From positions 1 through 64,000 of the forward strand of contig CAISJV010000020.1 in NCBI GenBank assembly GCA_903885795.1: a stretch of 64,000 nucleotides of DNA. The letters are read 5' to 3'. The position numbers and the translations under genes were made by a program. Positions 10,447 to 17,691 of this stretch are shown here, in pieces (position 1 is the first letter of the stretch; every line of letters starts with the position of its first letter). The stretch is from an uncultured delta proteobacterium (GTDB taxonomy: Bacteria; Desulfobacterota; Syntrophia; Syntrophales; UBA8958). Under the pieces are notes generated by a model that saw only the letters and a list, made by a program, of their open reading frames with translations, was not told the DNA's origin and did no database searches.

Positions 10447-11424
10447 TCAACTATTTTCCTTGGTGGCTCCTCTGAGATCTGACAGGGAGAAGCGGTTGGC
10501 GGGGAGAAAAAGGAGTCCCAGCAGGACAACGATGCCGATGGACAGAAAATGGTAAACAATAGCGAATGAAAGGGCCTCTGTTTTGGGGATGCCGTAGATG
10601 GTCAGTCCCAGAATGCAGAAGAAATGCCAGTTACCCACGAAACCCGGTCCCGCGGGGATGGCGATGCCGATCATGAGAATAACCATGATGACGAAGGCGG
10701 CAATAAAGGGCAGGGTTAAATGGAAGGCCAGAAACATCAAGTAAATGGCCAGACCGTCAATGATCCAGAAGGCGAGGGACAGCAGGCCGACTTGGGCAAG
10801 TAAGCCAGGCTTAGCCATCATGCCGAACCCGTCGATAAATTGATGAAGCAGCCGATCCGCTTTCACGGTATAGCGATCCGGTAGCCGGCGAATGAGGGGG
10901 GCGAGCAATTTCAAACAGGCCTCCCTTTTAAAGAGCATGAAGATCATAAAACCTAGAATAACCAGGGTTAAAACAATAAAGAGGGCGCTGGAGCGGATCA
11001 GCCACGGGGGCACGGGGGTCATGAACATGGTGACGGTGAAGATGAAAAAGACTGTCAGACTGTCAAAGATCCGCTCAATAAAAATTGTTGCCAGGGCGGA
11101 ACTCATCCGGATGGGGGCTTTTTTCGTGATTAGGTAAGGCCTGGCGAATTCTCCCAGCCGGGCCGGGAAGGAGACAATGGCCAGAAACCCGACGTTGGTC
11201 ACGGAAAAAAGATCGAACTGACTGACCTTCTGAATGGGGCTGAGGATGACGCCCCACCGGACGGAACGAATCACCTGCATCAGCACCATGATCACGACGG
11301 CGATGGCTGCATATGACATGTCGATGGATTTGAAACCTTGCAGGACACCCCCGTAGTCGATTCCCCGGAGAGAGAAGTAGACCAGCAGCACGCTGATTAA
11401 GACACCGATAATGAGCTGTTTCAT
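10447..11424 (-). CDS. Lysylphosphatidylglycerol synthase-type (UPF0104/YbhN) membrane protein
   Basis: A very hydrophobic protein of about 325 residues with roughly eight membrane segments. It resembles the flippase-like membrane domain of the MprF/UPF0104/AglD group: conserved pieces include VSFPARLGEFARPYLI, the ERIFDSLTV segment and PAGPGFVGNWHF. Members move or modify lipids; no soluble synthetase domain is present, so the substrate is unknown. The ATG at 11424 is used; a GTG at 11442 would add six residues and neither has a clear ribosome-binding site. It converges on the response regulator gene with a 34-bp gap. Confidence 0.82.
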   Translation of the reverse strand: MKQLIIGVLISVLLVYFSLRGIDYGGVLQGFKSIDMSYAAIAVVIMVLMQVIRSVRWGVILSPIQKVSQFDLFSVTNVGFLAIVSFPARLGEFARPYLITKKAPIRMSSALATIFIERIFDSLTVFFIFTVTMFMTPVPPWLIRSSALFIVLTLVILGFMIFMLFKREACLKLLAPLIRRLPDRYTVKADRLLHQFIDGFGMMAKPGLLAQVGLLSLAFWIIDGLAIYLMFLAFHLTLPFIAAFVIMVILMIGIAIPAGPGFVGNWHFFCILGLTIYGIPKTEALSFAIVYHFLSIGIVVLLGLLFLPANRFSLSDLRGATKENS

Positions 11425-11479
11425 GAGGACGGGGCATAACACAAATCGGATGGATTCACAACGGGTGGCAAAAGAAAAT

Positions 11480-11521
11480 CAAAATAAAAACCCCCCTTAC
11501 GGAGCAAGCCGTAAAGGGGGG
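11480..11521 (-). terminator. Intrinsic terminator of the 91-residue membrane protein gene
   Basis: On the minus strand a G/C stem (CCCCCC-TTTACGG / CCGTAA-GGGGGG, one bulged T) is followed by TTTTTATTTTG. It lies between the small-protein gene (ending 11572) and the downstream UPF0104 gene, so the two are probably separate transcription units. Confidence 0.85.
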
Positions 11522-11571
11522 TGTCGGCAAAGGGGTATATTCAGGAGAGGACCACTGTCGGCGGTGTCGGT

Positions 11572-11847
11572 TCAGCTTACCCAGATCTTTATCGCGTCTA
11601 TTACCGGCGCCGTGAACAGCGCGACATAGAAGGTGTAGAGAGCGAAAGCCCCGACGGCTTCACCATCATACATCTTATCAAACTTCTGCTTGATCGAAAA
11701 GATGATCAGGCCGCCGATGATGACCAGACCCAGATGGAAATACGGGAAATTATCTCCTCCTGCGGCAGTGTATTCGGCAAAGCTGAAAGTAGCTGTCAGG
11801 AGCACAAAGATGACCACAACGATGATGGTAGATAATGTCTTTTTCAT
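11572..11847 (-). CDS. Small membrane protein of unknown function
   Basis: A 91-residue protein with an N-terminal signal or anchor (MKKTLSTIIVVVIFVLL, cleavage possible after FSFA) and two further hydrophobic segments (HLGLVIIGGLIIFSI and FALYTFYVALFTAPVIDAI). I do not recognise the family. It is a monocistronic unit: strong ribosome-binding site (GGGGAGGA) before the ATG, its own terminator 50 bp after the stop, and a sigma-54-like promoter about 45 bp upstream of the ATG. The neighbouring NtrX-type activator is an obvious candidate regulator, but this is an inference. Confidence 0.75.
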   Translation of the reverse strand: MKKTLSTIIVVVIFVLLTATFSFAEYTAAGGDNFPYFHLGLVIIGGLIIFSIKQKFDKMYDGEAVGAFALYTFYVALFTAPVIDAIKIWVS

Positions 11848-11890
11848 GGTATGTATCCTCCCCTTATTGTTTTCTTTTACTATGTGAACA

Positions 11891-11906
11891 TGAAAGAACC
11901 GTGCCA
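11891..11906 (-). promoter_or_regulatory. Candidate sigma-54 promoter of the small membrane protein gene
   Basis: On the minus strand TGGCAC (11906-11901), five bases, then TTTCA (11895-11891) fits the -24/-12 consensus TGGCAC-N5-TTGCA with one mismatch, which falls on the usually conserved G of the -12 element. Transcription would start near 11883, about 36 nt before the ATG, leaving room for the ribosome-binding site. A perfect inverted repeat (CCAGATA-TTTT-TATCTGG, 11904-11921) overlaps the -24 side and could be a binding site. Confidence 0.4.
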
Positions 11907-12042
11907 GATATTTTTATCTGGTCATAATCGCTAATAACTTGAATTTACACGAGATATTATTTCACCTTTACTCGGGAGTTAACAAAAGTTGAAAGATTCA
12001 TTCAAGAGATGTAATGAAATATGCATAAAAGGGGCTTATTCG

Positions 12043-12945
12043 ATGAATAGACGTGATTTTCTTAAGAATGCCGTCAGGTCCGGCGCCGCGCTTACCCTTC
12101 CCCTGGGGATAGAGCCCTTTCTATCAATAGCCGGAGGGGCTGACCGGCCGGATCTTGCCGTGGTGCGGGGGGCGTCGCCGGCCCGGGTTACCAGCGCGGC
12201 TGTGAATGAACTCGGCGGGATGCGCCGCTTTGTTTCCCGGGGAGATATTGTTGTTGTCAAGCCCAATATCGGTTGGGACCGGACACCCGAATATGCTGCC
12301 AACACAAATCCTGAAGTCGTTGCCGAGATTGTCCGGCTCTGCTACGGGGCGGGAGCCAAGCAGGTCAAGGTCTTCGATCATCCCGTGAGCGACGCCCGGC
12401 GGACCTACAAACAGAGTGGGATCGCCGTTGCGGCCGCGGCGGCGGGAGCGCAGGTATCCTTTATCGATGAGAGAAAATTCAAGGATATGGCCATCAAGGG
12501 GCAGCTTCTCAAAACCTGGCCCATTTATACGGAAATAATCGAGGCCGATAAGGTCATCAACATTCCTATTGCCAAGGTGCATGGGATCGCCACCCTGACT
12601 TTGGGAATGAAGAACTGGATGGGGATAATGGGAGGCTCACGGGGACGGATCCATCAGCGCATCGATGAGAGTCTTGTGGATCTTGCCCGCTTTTTAAAGC
12701 CGTCGCTGGTTATTCTCGATGCGGTTCGCATCCTTGTCGATAACGGTCCCCAGGGGGGAAGCCTCTCCGACGTCAGGCGCCTGGACACCGTTATTGCCGG
12801 GACTGACCAGGTGGCTGTGGATGCTTTTGGTACTACCCTTTTCGGTATGAAACCCGACACCCTCGGTTGTGTCCGCATCGGTCATAGCACCGGTTTGGGC
12901 AACATGAATATTTCCCGACTCCGGATCAAACGGCTCACAATATAG
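12043..12945 (+). CDS. DUF362 family protein with Tat signal
   Basis: A 300-residue protein beginning MNRRDFLKNAVRSGAAL, a twin-arginine signal, so it is exported folded. The rest resembles the DUF362 family (VVKPNIGWDR, GAKQVKVFDHP, INIPIAKVHG, LTLGMKNWMGI). These proteins often accompany Fe-S proteins, but a biochemical role is not firmly known. The ATG at 12043 is chosen because it starts the Tat signal; a TTG at 11989 is less likely. The polyferredoxin gene follows 22 bp later, suggesting a joint periplasmic redox role. Confidence 0.85.
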   Translation: MNRRDFLKNAVRSGAALTLPLGIEPFLSIAGGADRPDLAVVRGASPARVTSAAVNELGGMRRFVSRGDIVVVKPNIGWDRTPEYAANTNPEVVAEIVRLCYGAGAKQVKVFDHPVSDARRTYKQSGIAVAAAAAGAQVSFIDERKFKDMAIKGQLLKTWPIYTEIIEADKVINIPIAKVHGIATLTLGMKNWMGIMGGSRGRIHQRIDESLVDLARFLKPSLVILDAVRILVDNGPQGGSLSDVRRLDTVIAGTDQVAVDAFGTTLFGMKPDTLGCVRIGHSTGLGNMNISRLRIKRLTI

Positions 12946-12967
12946 GGAAAGGCTATAACCTTCAACC

Positions 12968-14542
12968 ATGAAACTGAAAAATCTTCGCCAGTTCAGTCAG
13001 GCCCTTTTCTTTTTGCTCTTCCTGTGGCTGTTTCTGCAGACGGAATCGAAGGGGGCCAATGAACTTGGTTATCCGGTAAAGATCTTCCTGGATGCCGATC
13101 CCCTGATCTGGCTGACGACGATCCTTGCCTCCCGGTCCTTTTACGGTGTATTTGCCCTGGCCCTGACTGTAATCGTTGCCACTGCCCTGCTCGGCAGGGT
13201 GTTTTGCGGCTGGATCTGCCCGCTGGGGACCCTGCATCATTTAGTGGGAAAACTAAAAAAAAGGACCGTCCCCAAAAAGGCAGCCGGCCTGCACCGAATA
13301 AAATATCTGCTCCTGATCTTCATAATTGTCCTGGCCATTTTGGGAGTCCAATTAGCAGGGATTTTCGATCCCTTATCCTTCTTGATCCGTTCTTTGTCAC
13401 TTGCCGTTTACCCTATGTTCAGCTATGCCCTGCGCAGCCTTTTCGATGGCGTCTACTCATCGAATATCCCCTATATTACAGGCAGTTCAGAGTTTGTATA
13501 CGGTCTTCTAAAAAAAACGGTCCTCCCCTTCAGTCAACCTCTCTTTCTCCAGGGGATCTTTGTCGGCTTGATCTTTTTTCTGTTCCTGGCCCTAAATCTC
13601 CGGGAGAAACGTTTCTGGTGTAAATATCTCTGTCCACTGGGGGCCTTGCTCGGCAGCCTGTCCCGCTATGCATTCATCAAACGTTCAGTGAGTGAGGATT
13701 GCGACGGGTGCGGCGCTTGTCTGCGAAATTGCCAGGGTGGGGCGTGTTTCGCCGGTGGCCCAGGCGGGGCTATCCTGGATAAGGTAAAAGAATGGGAAAA
13801 CACTGAATGCCTGATGTGCCTCAATTGCGACGATCCCTGTCCGAAAAACGCCGTTTCCTTTGGATTTTCCCGGAAACAGGAGCCTGCCGTCCTTGACCTT
13901 GGTAAACGACGCGTTCTCGGCTCCCTGCTGGCGGGTATTGCCGCGGCGCCCCTGCTGAGAATTACCCCCCTTGCAAAGGTTGGCGCCGCCGAACCCACCC
14001 TGATCCGCCCCCCCGGCGCTCTGGCAGAAGGGATGTTCCTCAAGCGCTGCGTCAAGTGCGGCGAATGCATGAAGGTCTGCGTCACCGGTGGTCTCCAGCC
14101 CACCTTCCTGGAGGCCGGTCTGGAGGGAATCTGGTCCCCCGTCCTCGTCCCCCGCATTGGCTACTGTGAATACCGCTGCACCCTATGCGGTCAGGTCTGC
14201 CCTACCGGAGCCATCAGAAAACTCAATCTCGAGGAAAAGGCCGCCACAAAAATCGGCCTGGCAATGATCGACAAGGGGAGATGCCTACCGTTTGCCCACA
14301 ACATGTCCTGCATAGTCTGCGAAGAGGTCTGCCCCACATCCCCCAAGGCTATCTGGTTCGAGGAGGTCCGCCTGATGGACCGTCATGGTAAAAAGACGCT
14401 CCTGAAACAACCACATGTAGATCTCTCCCTCTGTGTCGGCTGCGGGATTTGCGAGACAAAATGCCCGGTCCTCGGCCGCCCGGCCATTACGGTGTCAAAC
14501 CTCGGCGAGTCCCGGTCAAAGGACAATCAGCTTCTCCTCTAA
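12968..14542 (+). CDS. Fused NapH-like / NapG-like membrane polyferredoxin
   Basis: A 524-residue protein. The first part is NapH-like: membrane segments near 10-24, 58-77, 112-132 and 192-210, with the paired motifs CGWICPLG (80-87) and CKYLCPLG (218-225), then two ferredoxin clusters (C245-C255 and C281-C291 region). At 313-330 a second signal-like stretch (KRRVLGSLLAGIAAAPLL) resembles the Tat signal of NapG, and the rest (from C361) is a NapG-like four-cluster ferredoxin domain. In Nap systems these are two proteins passing quinol electrons to the periplasm. No nitrate reductase is nearby, so the acceptor is unknown. Confidence 0.85.
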   Translation: MKLKNLRQFSQALFFLLFLWLFLQTESKGANELGYPVKIFLDADPLIWLTTILASRSFYGVFALALTVIVATALLGRVFCGWICPLGTLHHLVGKLKKRTVPKKAAGLHRIKYLLLIFIIVLAILGVQLAGIFDPLSFLIRSLSLAVYPMFSYALRSLFDGVYSSNIPYITGSSEFVYGLLKKTVLPFSQPLFLQGIFVGLIFFLFLALNLREKRFWCKYLCPLGALLGSLSRYAFIKRSVSEDCDGCGACLRNCQGGACFAGGPGGAILDKVKEWENTECLMCLNCDDPCPKNAVSFGFSRKQEPAVLDLGKRRVLGSLLAGIAAAPLLRITPLAKVGAAEPTLIRPPGALAEGMFLKRCVKCGECMKVCVTGGLQPTFLEAGLEGIWSPVLVPRIGYCEYRCTLCGQVCPTGAIRKLNLEEKAATKIGLAMIDKGRCLPFAHNMSCIVCEEVCPTSPKAIWFEEVRLMDRHGKKTLLKQPHVDLSLCVGCGICETKCPVLGRPAITVSNLGESRSKDNQLLL

Positions 14543-14555
14543 TTCCGCGGGTGAG

Positions 14556-15560
14556 TCAGTCGTTGCGGTGGGAATTGAGAAGCTTATCAAGATCTGGAAA
14601 GACAGCCTGATTTTCCCGCCAAGTGTAGATCATAGTCATGACATGCAGGCGTCGCAGTTTCGCCGTCATGGCAGCATCGAGGGGTTTGGGTAGAGCTAGG
14701 ATCAGCCTGGGCGGATCGGGAAAATGGAGGCTGTTCACGAGGAGTTGCATTGCCCCTTCCTGGACGCTTTTGGGGAGATTATTGGTTTTGATCTGGAAAA
14801 CGGCTGCCACGCGCCTCTCCTTATCGATGGCCATGAGATCCCGGAGGCCGTCATTGCCGAATTTCCAGCGGAGTTCCTTCAGAGCGGCGGCGAGATCACG
14901 AATTACCAGGCCGTGATCACATTCCGAGGCCATATCCCGCAGTAACTCGCAATGGCGCATTCCCAATAATTCCTCCCGGAGGCGGAGGTCGTCGAAGCTC
15001 ATTTCCATTTGGGCGGACGGCGGGGCGGCCATGTCCTTTATCTTATCGATCTTGTTAACGAACTGAGACAACTGGCGGGCGAAACGGGGGGAGGTGAGGA
15101 GGCCGACAACGGCGACGGACGTCTCTTCCGCGCCGTCTTCCATATCGATCCAGACGCCCCGGTATTGCTTCTCGAAGAGTGCCTTGCCGATCCCCTTCCG
15201 ACCGCCGCCCAACTTGCCCCGGTGGACAACGAAGATCCGCCCCTTGCCGTCCGCGGCGAAGGCCCCGCCGATGCGCCGGTCGGTTCCCTCCTTGGGAAAG
15301 TTTATCTCGCAGGTGATGGACAGGGGGGCGTCGGGCTTGGGTCTATCCGTTCCGAAGGCGTTCCAGTAGCGGTTTTCTTCTCCCTTGCCGGGAAAAAACC
15401 ACAGCCCGAGTTCATCGGACCACCATACCTTGGCCTTGGCGCTTGCCCCCTGGTGGCCGAGCATAACGGGGATCTTTTCCCTTCCCCAGGTTTTTATGTG
15501 GCTGGTGAAGAGTTTCTGGCATTTGTGGATGGTCTTCTCGTCGGTTATAACCTTCAGCAT
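14556..15560 (-). CDS. Hypothetical protein
   Basis: A 334-residue soluble-looking protein I do not recognise. The N-terminal part has many aromatic residues (KVWWSDELGLWFFPGKG, ENRYWNAFG). The C-terminal part carries GNDGLRDLMAIDKERR followed by VAAVFQIKT, which has the spacing of a degenerate PD-(D/E)xK nuclease core with Q in place of the acidic residue; this is only a resemblance. The ORF is long and uninterrupted with typical codon structure and converges on the polyferredoxin gene. Start is the first ATG; no strong ribosome-binding site is evident. Confidence 0.7.
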   Translation of the reverse strand: MLKVITDEKTIHKCQKLFTSHIKTWGREKIPVMLGHQGASAKAKVWWSDELGLWFFPGKGEENRYWNAFGTDRPKPDAPLSITCEINFPKEGTDRRIGGAFAADGKGRIFVVHRGKLGGGRKGIGKALFEKQYRGVWIDMEDGAEETSVAVVGLLTSPRFARQLSQFVNKIDKIKDMAAPPSAQMEMSFDDLRLREELLGMRHCELLRDMASECDHGLVIRDLAAALKELRWKFGNDGLRDLMAIDKERRVAAVFQIKTNNLPKSVQEGAMQLLVNSLHFPDPPRLILALPKPLDAAMTAKLRRLHVMTMIYTWRENQAVFPDLDKLLNSHRND

Positions 15561-16061
15561 GTCAGAAAAAAAACCCCATGCCGGGAAAGTTGCGTCGATA
15601 ATTGTGGGGATCTAAGATCATCATACTTTTTCAAGTACAAAAAAAAGTACGGGCTGTCAAGGACAGACTCGGATTCCCGTCTCCCGCTGCTTACGAACGA
15701 TTGTCCCTATAGAAAAGTAACGCGCGGCATAAAATATTTGATGTCCCCTATTTGCAACAAACCCCAGAAGGGAATGTGGAAAAGTAAACCGCCTACAACA
15801 CATTGAAAACATGATGATTTATATGGGAAACTACTTCAAGAAAATATATTGGCAGATGCATGCTAACATACTCTGCGAAAATATTCAATATTGTGATTAA
15901 TTTTTGATTGTGATAATCGCGCAGCGTCTTCTCTTTAATCTGAGCGCGGATATGGGAAAAAGAATGAACCCGCAAGCGGTCCCAAGCATAATCGGAGTCA
16001 TTTTTTGGCCATGCAAGGCGGATAAAAAGGGAACAACAAAAAAATAGAGGGAGGTAGGTTA
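15561..16061 (+). other. Intergenic region with no gene seen
   Basis: About 500 bp, A/T-rich, between the divergent 14556-15560 gene and the CoA-transferase gene. No convincing coding frame or RNA gene is seen on either strand. A strong ribosome-binding site (gagggaggtagg) precedes the CoA-transferase ATG. A sigma-54-like string (TGGCAGATGCATGCT near 15850) has the wrong internal spacing. The length suggests a long 5' leader or regulatory region for the CoA-transferase. Confidence 0.6.
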
Positions 16062-17396
16062 ATGTCGTACGCAGAAGATTACAAAAGTAAGCTTGTTAGC
16101 CCGGAAGAAGCAGTGAAAGTGGTAAAGAGCGGAGACTGGATTGATTACGGATTCGGCCATACCAAGCCGGTTGGTCTGGACCAGGCCCTTGCAGCCCGTA
16201 AGAATGAACTGAAGGACATCAACATCCGCCATTGTTTGAGTTTGAGTGCCCAGGCCTGTATCGAAGCCGACCCTGAGGGAGAGGTCTTCACATTACAGAA
16301 CTGGCATTTCTCTGGTTACGATCGCAAGAAACACGATCTTGGCCGGTGCTATTACCACCCCATGATCTTCCGCAACCAGCCCCTGTTCTACCGGAAGAGC
16401 ATCAAGAGTGTCGACGTTGCCATGCTAAGGGTGACGAAAATGGACAAGGATGGTTTTTTCAACACGCACATGGGCAATGCGGCAGTGCGTGCGGTAATGG
16501 ACGTTGCGAAGAAGATCATCCTCGAAGTCAATCCGCTCCTTCCCTGGGCAATGGGTGGCGCTGAAGAGACGGTGCACATTTCGGAAGTCGATTACGTAGT
16601 CGAGTTTGATTCCAAGTTAGAGGTCATCCCCCCGGCGGCCCCGACGGAAATCGACAAGCAGATCGCCGCTCACATTGTCCCCTTGATTCCCAACGGCGCC
16701 TGCATTCAGCTCGGTATCGGCGGTCTGCCCAATTATATCGGCAGCCAGCTTGCCGAATCAGATCTCCAGGATTTGGGTTGCCATACGGAAATGCTCGTGG
16801 ACGCTTACTACCACATGTACGCGGCCGGCAAGCTGACCAACAAGATGAAGGGCATCGACAAGAAGAAGAGTGCTTATGCCTTTGCTGCCGGCAGCCAGTT
16901 CCTCTATGACTGGATTGACGAGAACCCCTCGCTGGCGTCCTATCCCGTTTCCTACACCAATGCGCCGCATATCATGGCTCAGAATGACAACATGGTTTCC
17001 ATCAACGCCTGTGTTGAAGTGGATCTGTTCGGTCAGGTTTCTTCCGAATCATCAGGACCGCGCCACATCAGCGGCACCGGCGGTCAGTTGGATTACGCCA
17101 CGGGCGCCTACATGTCTGATGGCGGCATATCCTTCATCTGCTGCAACTCCTCCTACAAGGACAAAAAGACGGGCGAGATCAAAACCAGGATCGTACCTAT
17201 GCTGCCCCAGGGTTCTATCGTGACGGTGCCCCGCACCCAGGCCCACCTGATCGTGACCGAATACGGCGTGGCTGATCTGGCGGGCAGGTCCACCTGGCAG
17301 CGGGCGGAAGCGCTGATCAACATCGCCCATCCGGACTTGCGTGACGGGTTGGTTAAAGAAGCGGAAAAAATGAATATCTGGCGGAAAAAACGGTAA
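16062..17396 (+). CDS. Acyl-CoA:acetate CoA-transferase (butyryl-CoA/4-hydroxybutyrate CoA-transferase family)
   Basis: A 444-residue family I CoA-transferase related to butyryl-CoA:acetate CoA-transferase and 4-hydroxybutyrate CoA-transferase. It has the oxyanion-hole motif LGIGGLPN (218-224 region), the catalytic glutamate E243 in GCHTEMLVDA, and the later block SGTGGQLDYATGAY. The enzyme would exchange CoA between acetate and an acyl group, a step in butyrate metabolism, fitting a fermentative or syntrophic anaerobe. It is monocistronic: strong ribosome-binding site, about 500 bp upstream gap and a strong terminator after the stop. The precise acyl substrate cannot be read from sequence. 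Confidence 0.88.
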   Translation: MSYAEDYKSKLVSPEEAVKVVKSGDWIDYGFGHTKPVGLDQALAARKNELKDINIRHCLSLSAQACIEADPEGEVFTLQNWHFSGYDRKKHDLGRCYYHPMIFRNQPLFYRKSIKSVDVAMLRVTKMDKDGFFNTHMGNAAVRAVMDVAKKIILEVNPLLPWAMGGAEETVHISEVDYVVEFDSKLEVIPPAAPTEIDKQIAAHIVPLIPNGACIQLGIGGLPNYIGSQLAESDLQDLGCHTEMLVDAYYHMYAAGKLTNKMKGIDKKKSAYAFAAGSQFLYDWIDENPSLASYPVSYTNAPHIMAQNDNMVSINACVEVDLFGQVSSESSGPRHISGTGGQLDYATGAYMSDGGISFICCNSSYKDKKTGEIKTRIVPMLPQGSIVTVPRTQAHLIVTEYGVADLAGRSTWQRAEALINIAHPDLRDGLVKEAEKMNIWRKKR

Positions 17397-17455
17397 CGGT
17401 AACTGTAAGTAATCGTTTCTTGAATCAAACAAGTTAGAGATCAATTTCCAAGTGA

Positions 17456-17495
17456 AAAGCCCCGGGGCAATTTTTTCGCCCCGGGGCTTTCTTGT
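17456..17495 (+). terminator. Intrinsic terminator after CoA-transferase
   Basis: A 13-bp perfect stem (AAAGCCCCGGGGC / GCCCCGGGGCTTT) closed by a short T-rich loop and followed by TCTTGTCT. It ends the CoA-transferase unit 60 bp past the stop. Confidence 0.9.
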
Positions 17496-17597
17496 CTATA
17501 AAGCATTATGTTTGCTGGGCGACTGGCAAACGCACCGGAAATCCACGCCGGCAAGATATAAAATAATCCCCTAAATTTTAAAATTTACTGTTGACAT

Positions 17598-17645
17598 CTC
17601 CTGCATATTGTGGTCAAGTGCACGCCATCATACTACATGTTGTAT
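17598..17645 (+). promoter_or_regulatory. Two NrdR-box-like sites upstream of nrdJ
   Basis: Compared with the 16-bp NrdR consensus acaCwAtATaTwGtgt, box 2 (17630-17645, ATACTACATGTTGTAT) is a near-perfect palindrome matching at 12 positions. Box 1 (17598-17613, CTCCTGCATATTGTGG) matches at about 10, with an intact right half. They are separated by 16 bp (centres 32 bp apart), the three-helical-turn spacing typical of paired NrdR boxes. They sit 47-94 bp before the start codon of the reductase gene, as expected for repression by NrdR. Confidence 0.55.
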
Positions 17646-17691
17646 TTGTCTATTTAACTCACTTGTAATTATCACCGAGGGGAAAAAGAGA

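Noticed and set aside
15009-15806. A 265-codon plus-strand open frame
   Set aside because: Mostly antisense to the 14556-15560 gene and then runs into A/T-rich gap sequence; the composition looks like a shadow. Since that gene is itself unrecognised, this choice is less certain than the others.
15845-15865. A sigma-54-like string before the CoA-transferase
   Set aside because: TGGCAGATGCATGCT has 9 rather than 10 bases between GG and GC, and it lies about 200 bp from the gene.
17496-17691. Cobalamin riboswitch upstream of nrdJ
   Set aside because: The gap is only about 195 bp and no B12-box or conserved junction could be found; NrdR-like boxes explain the region better.
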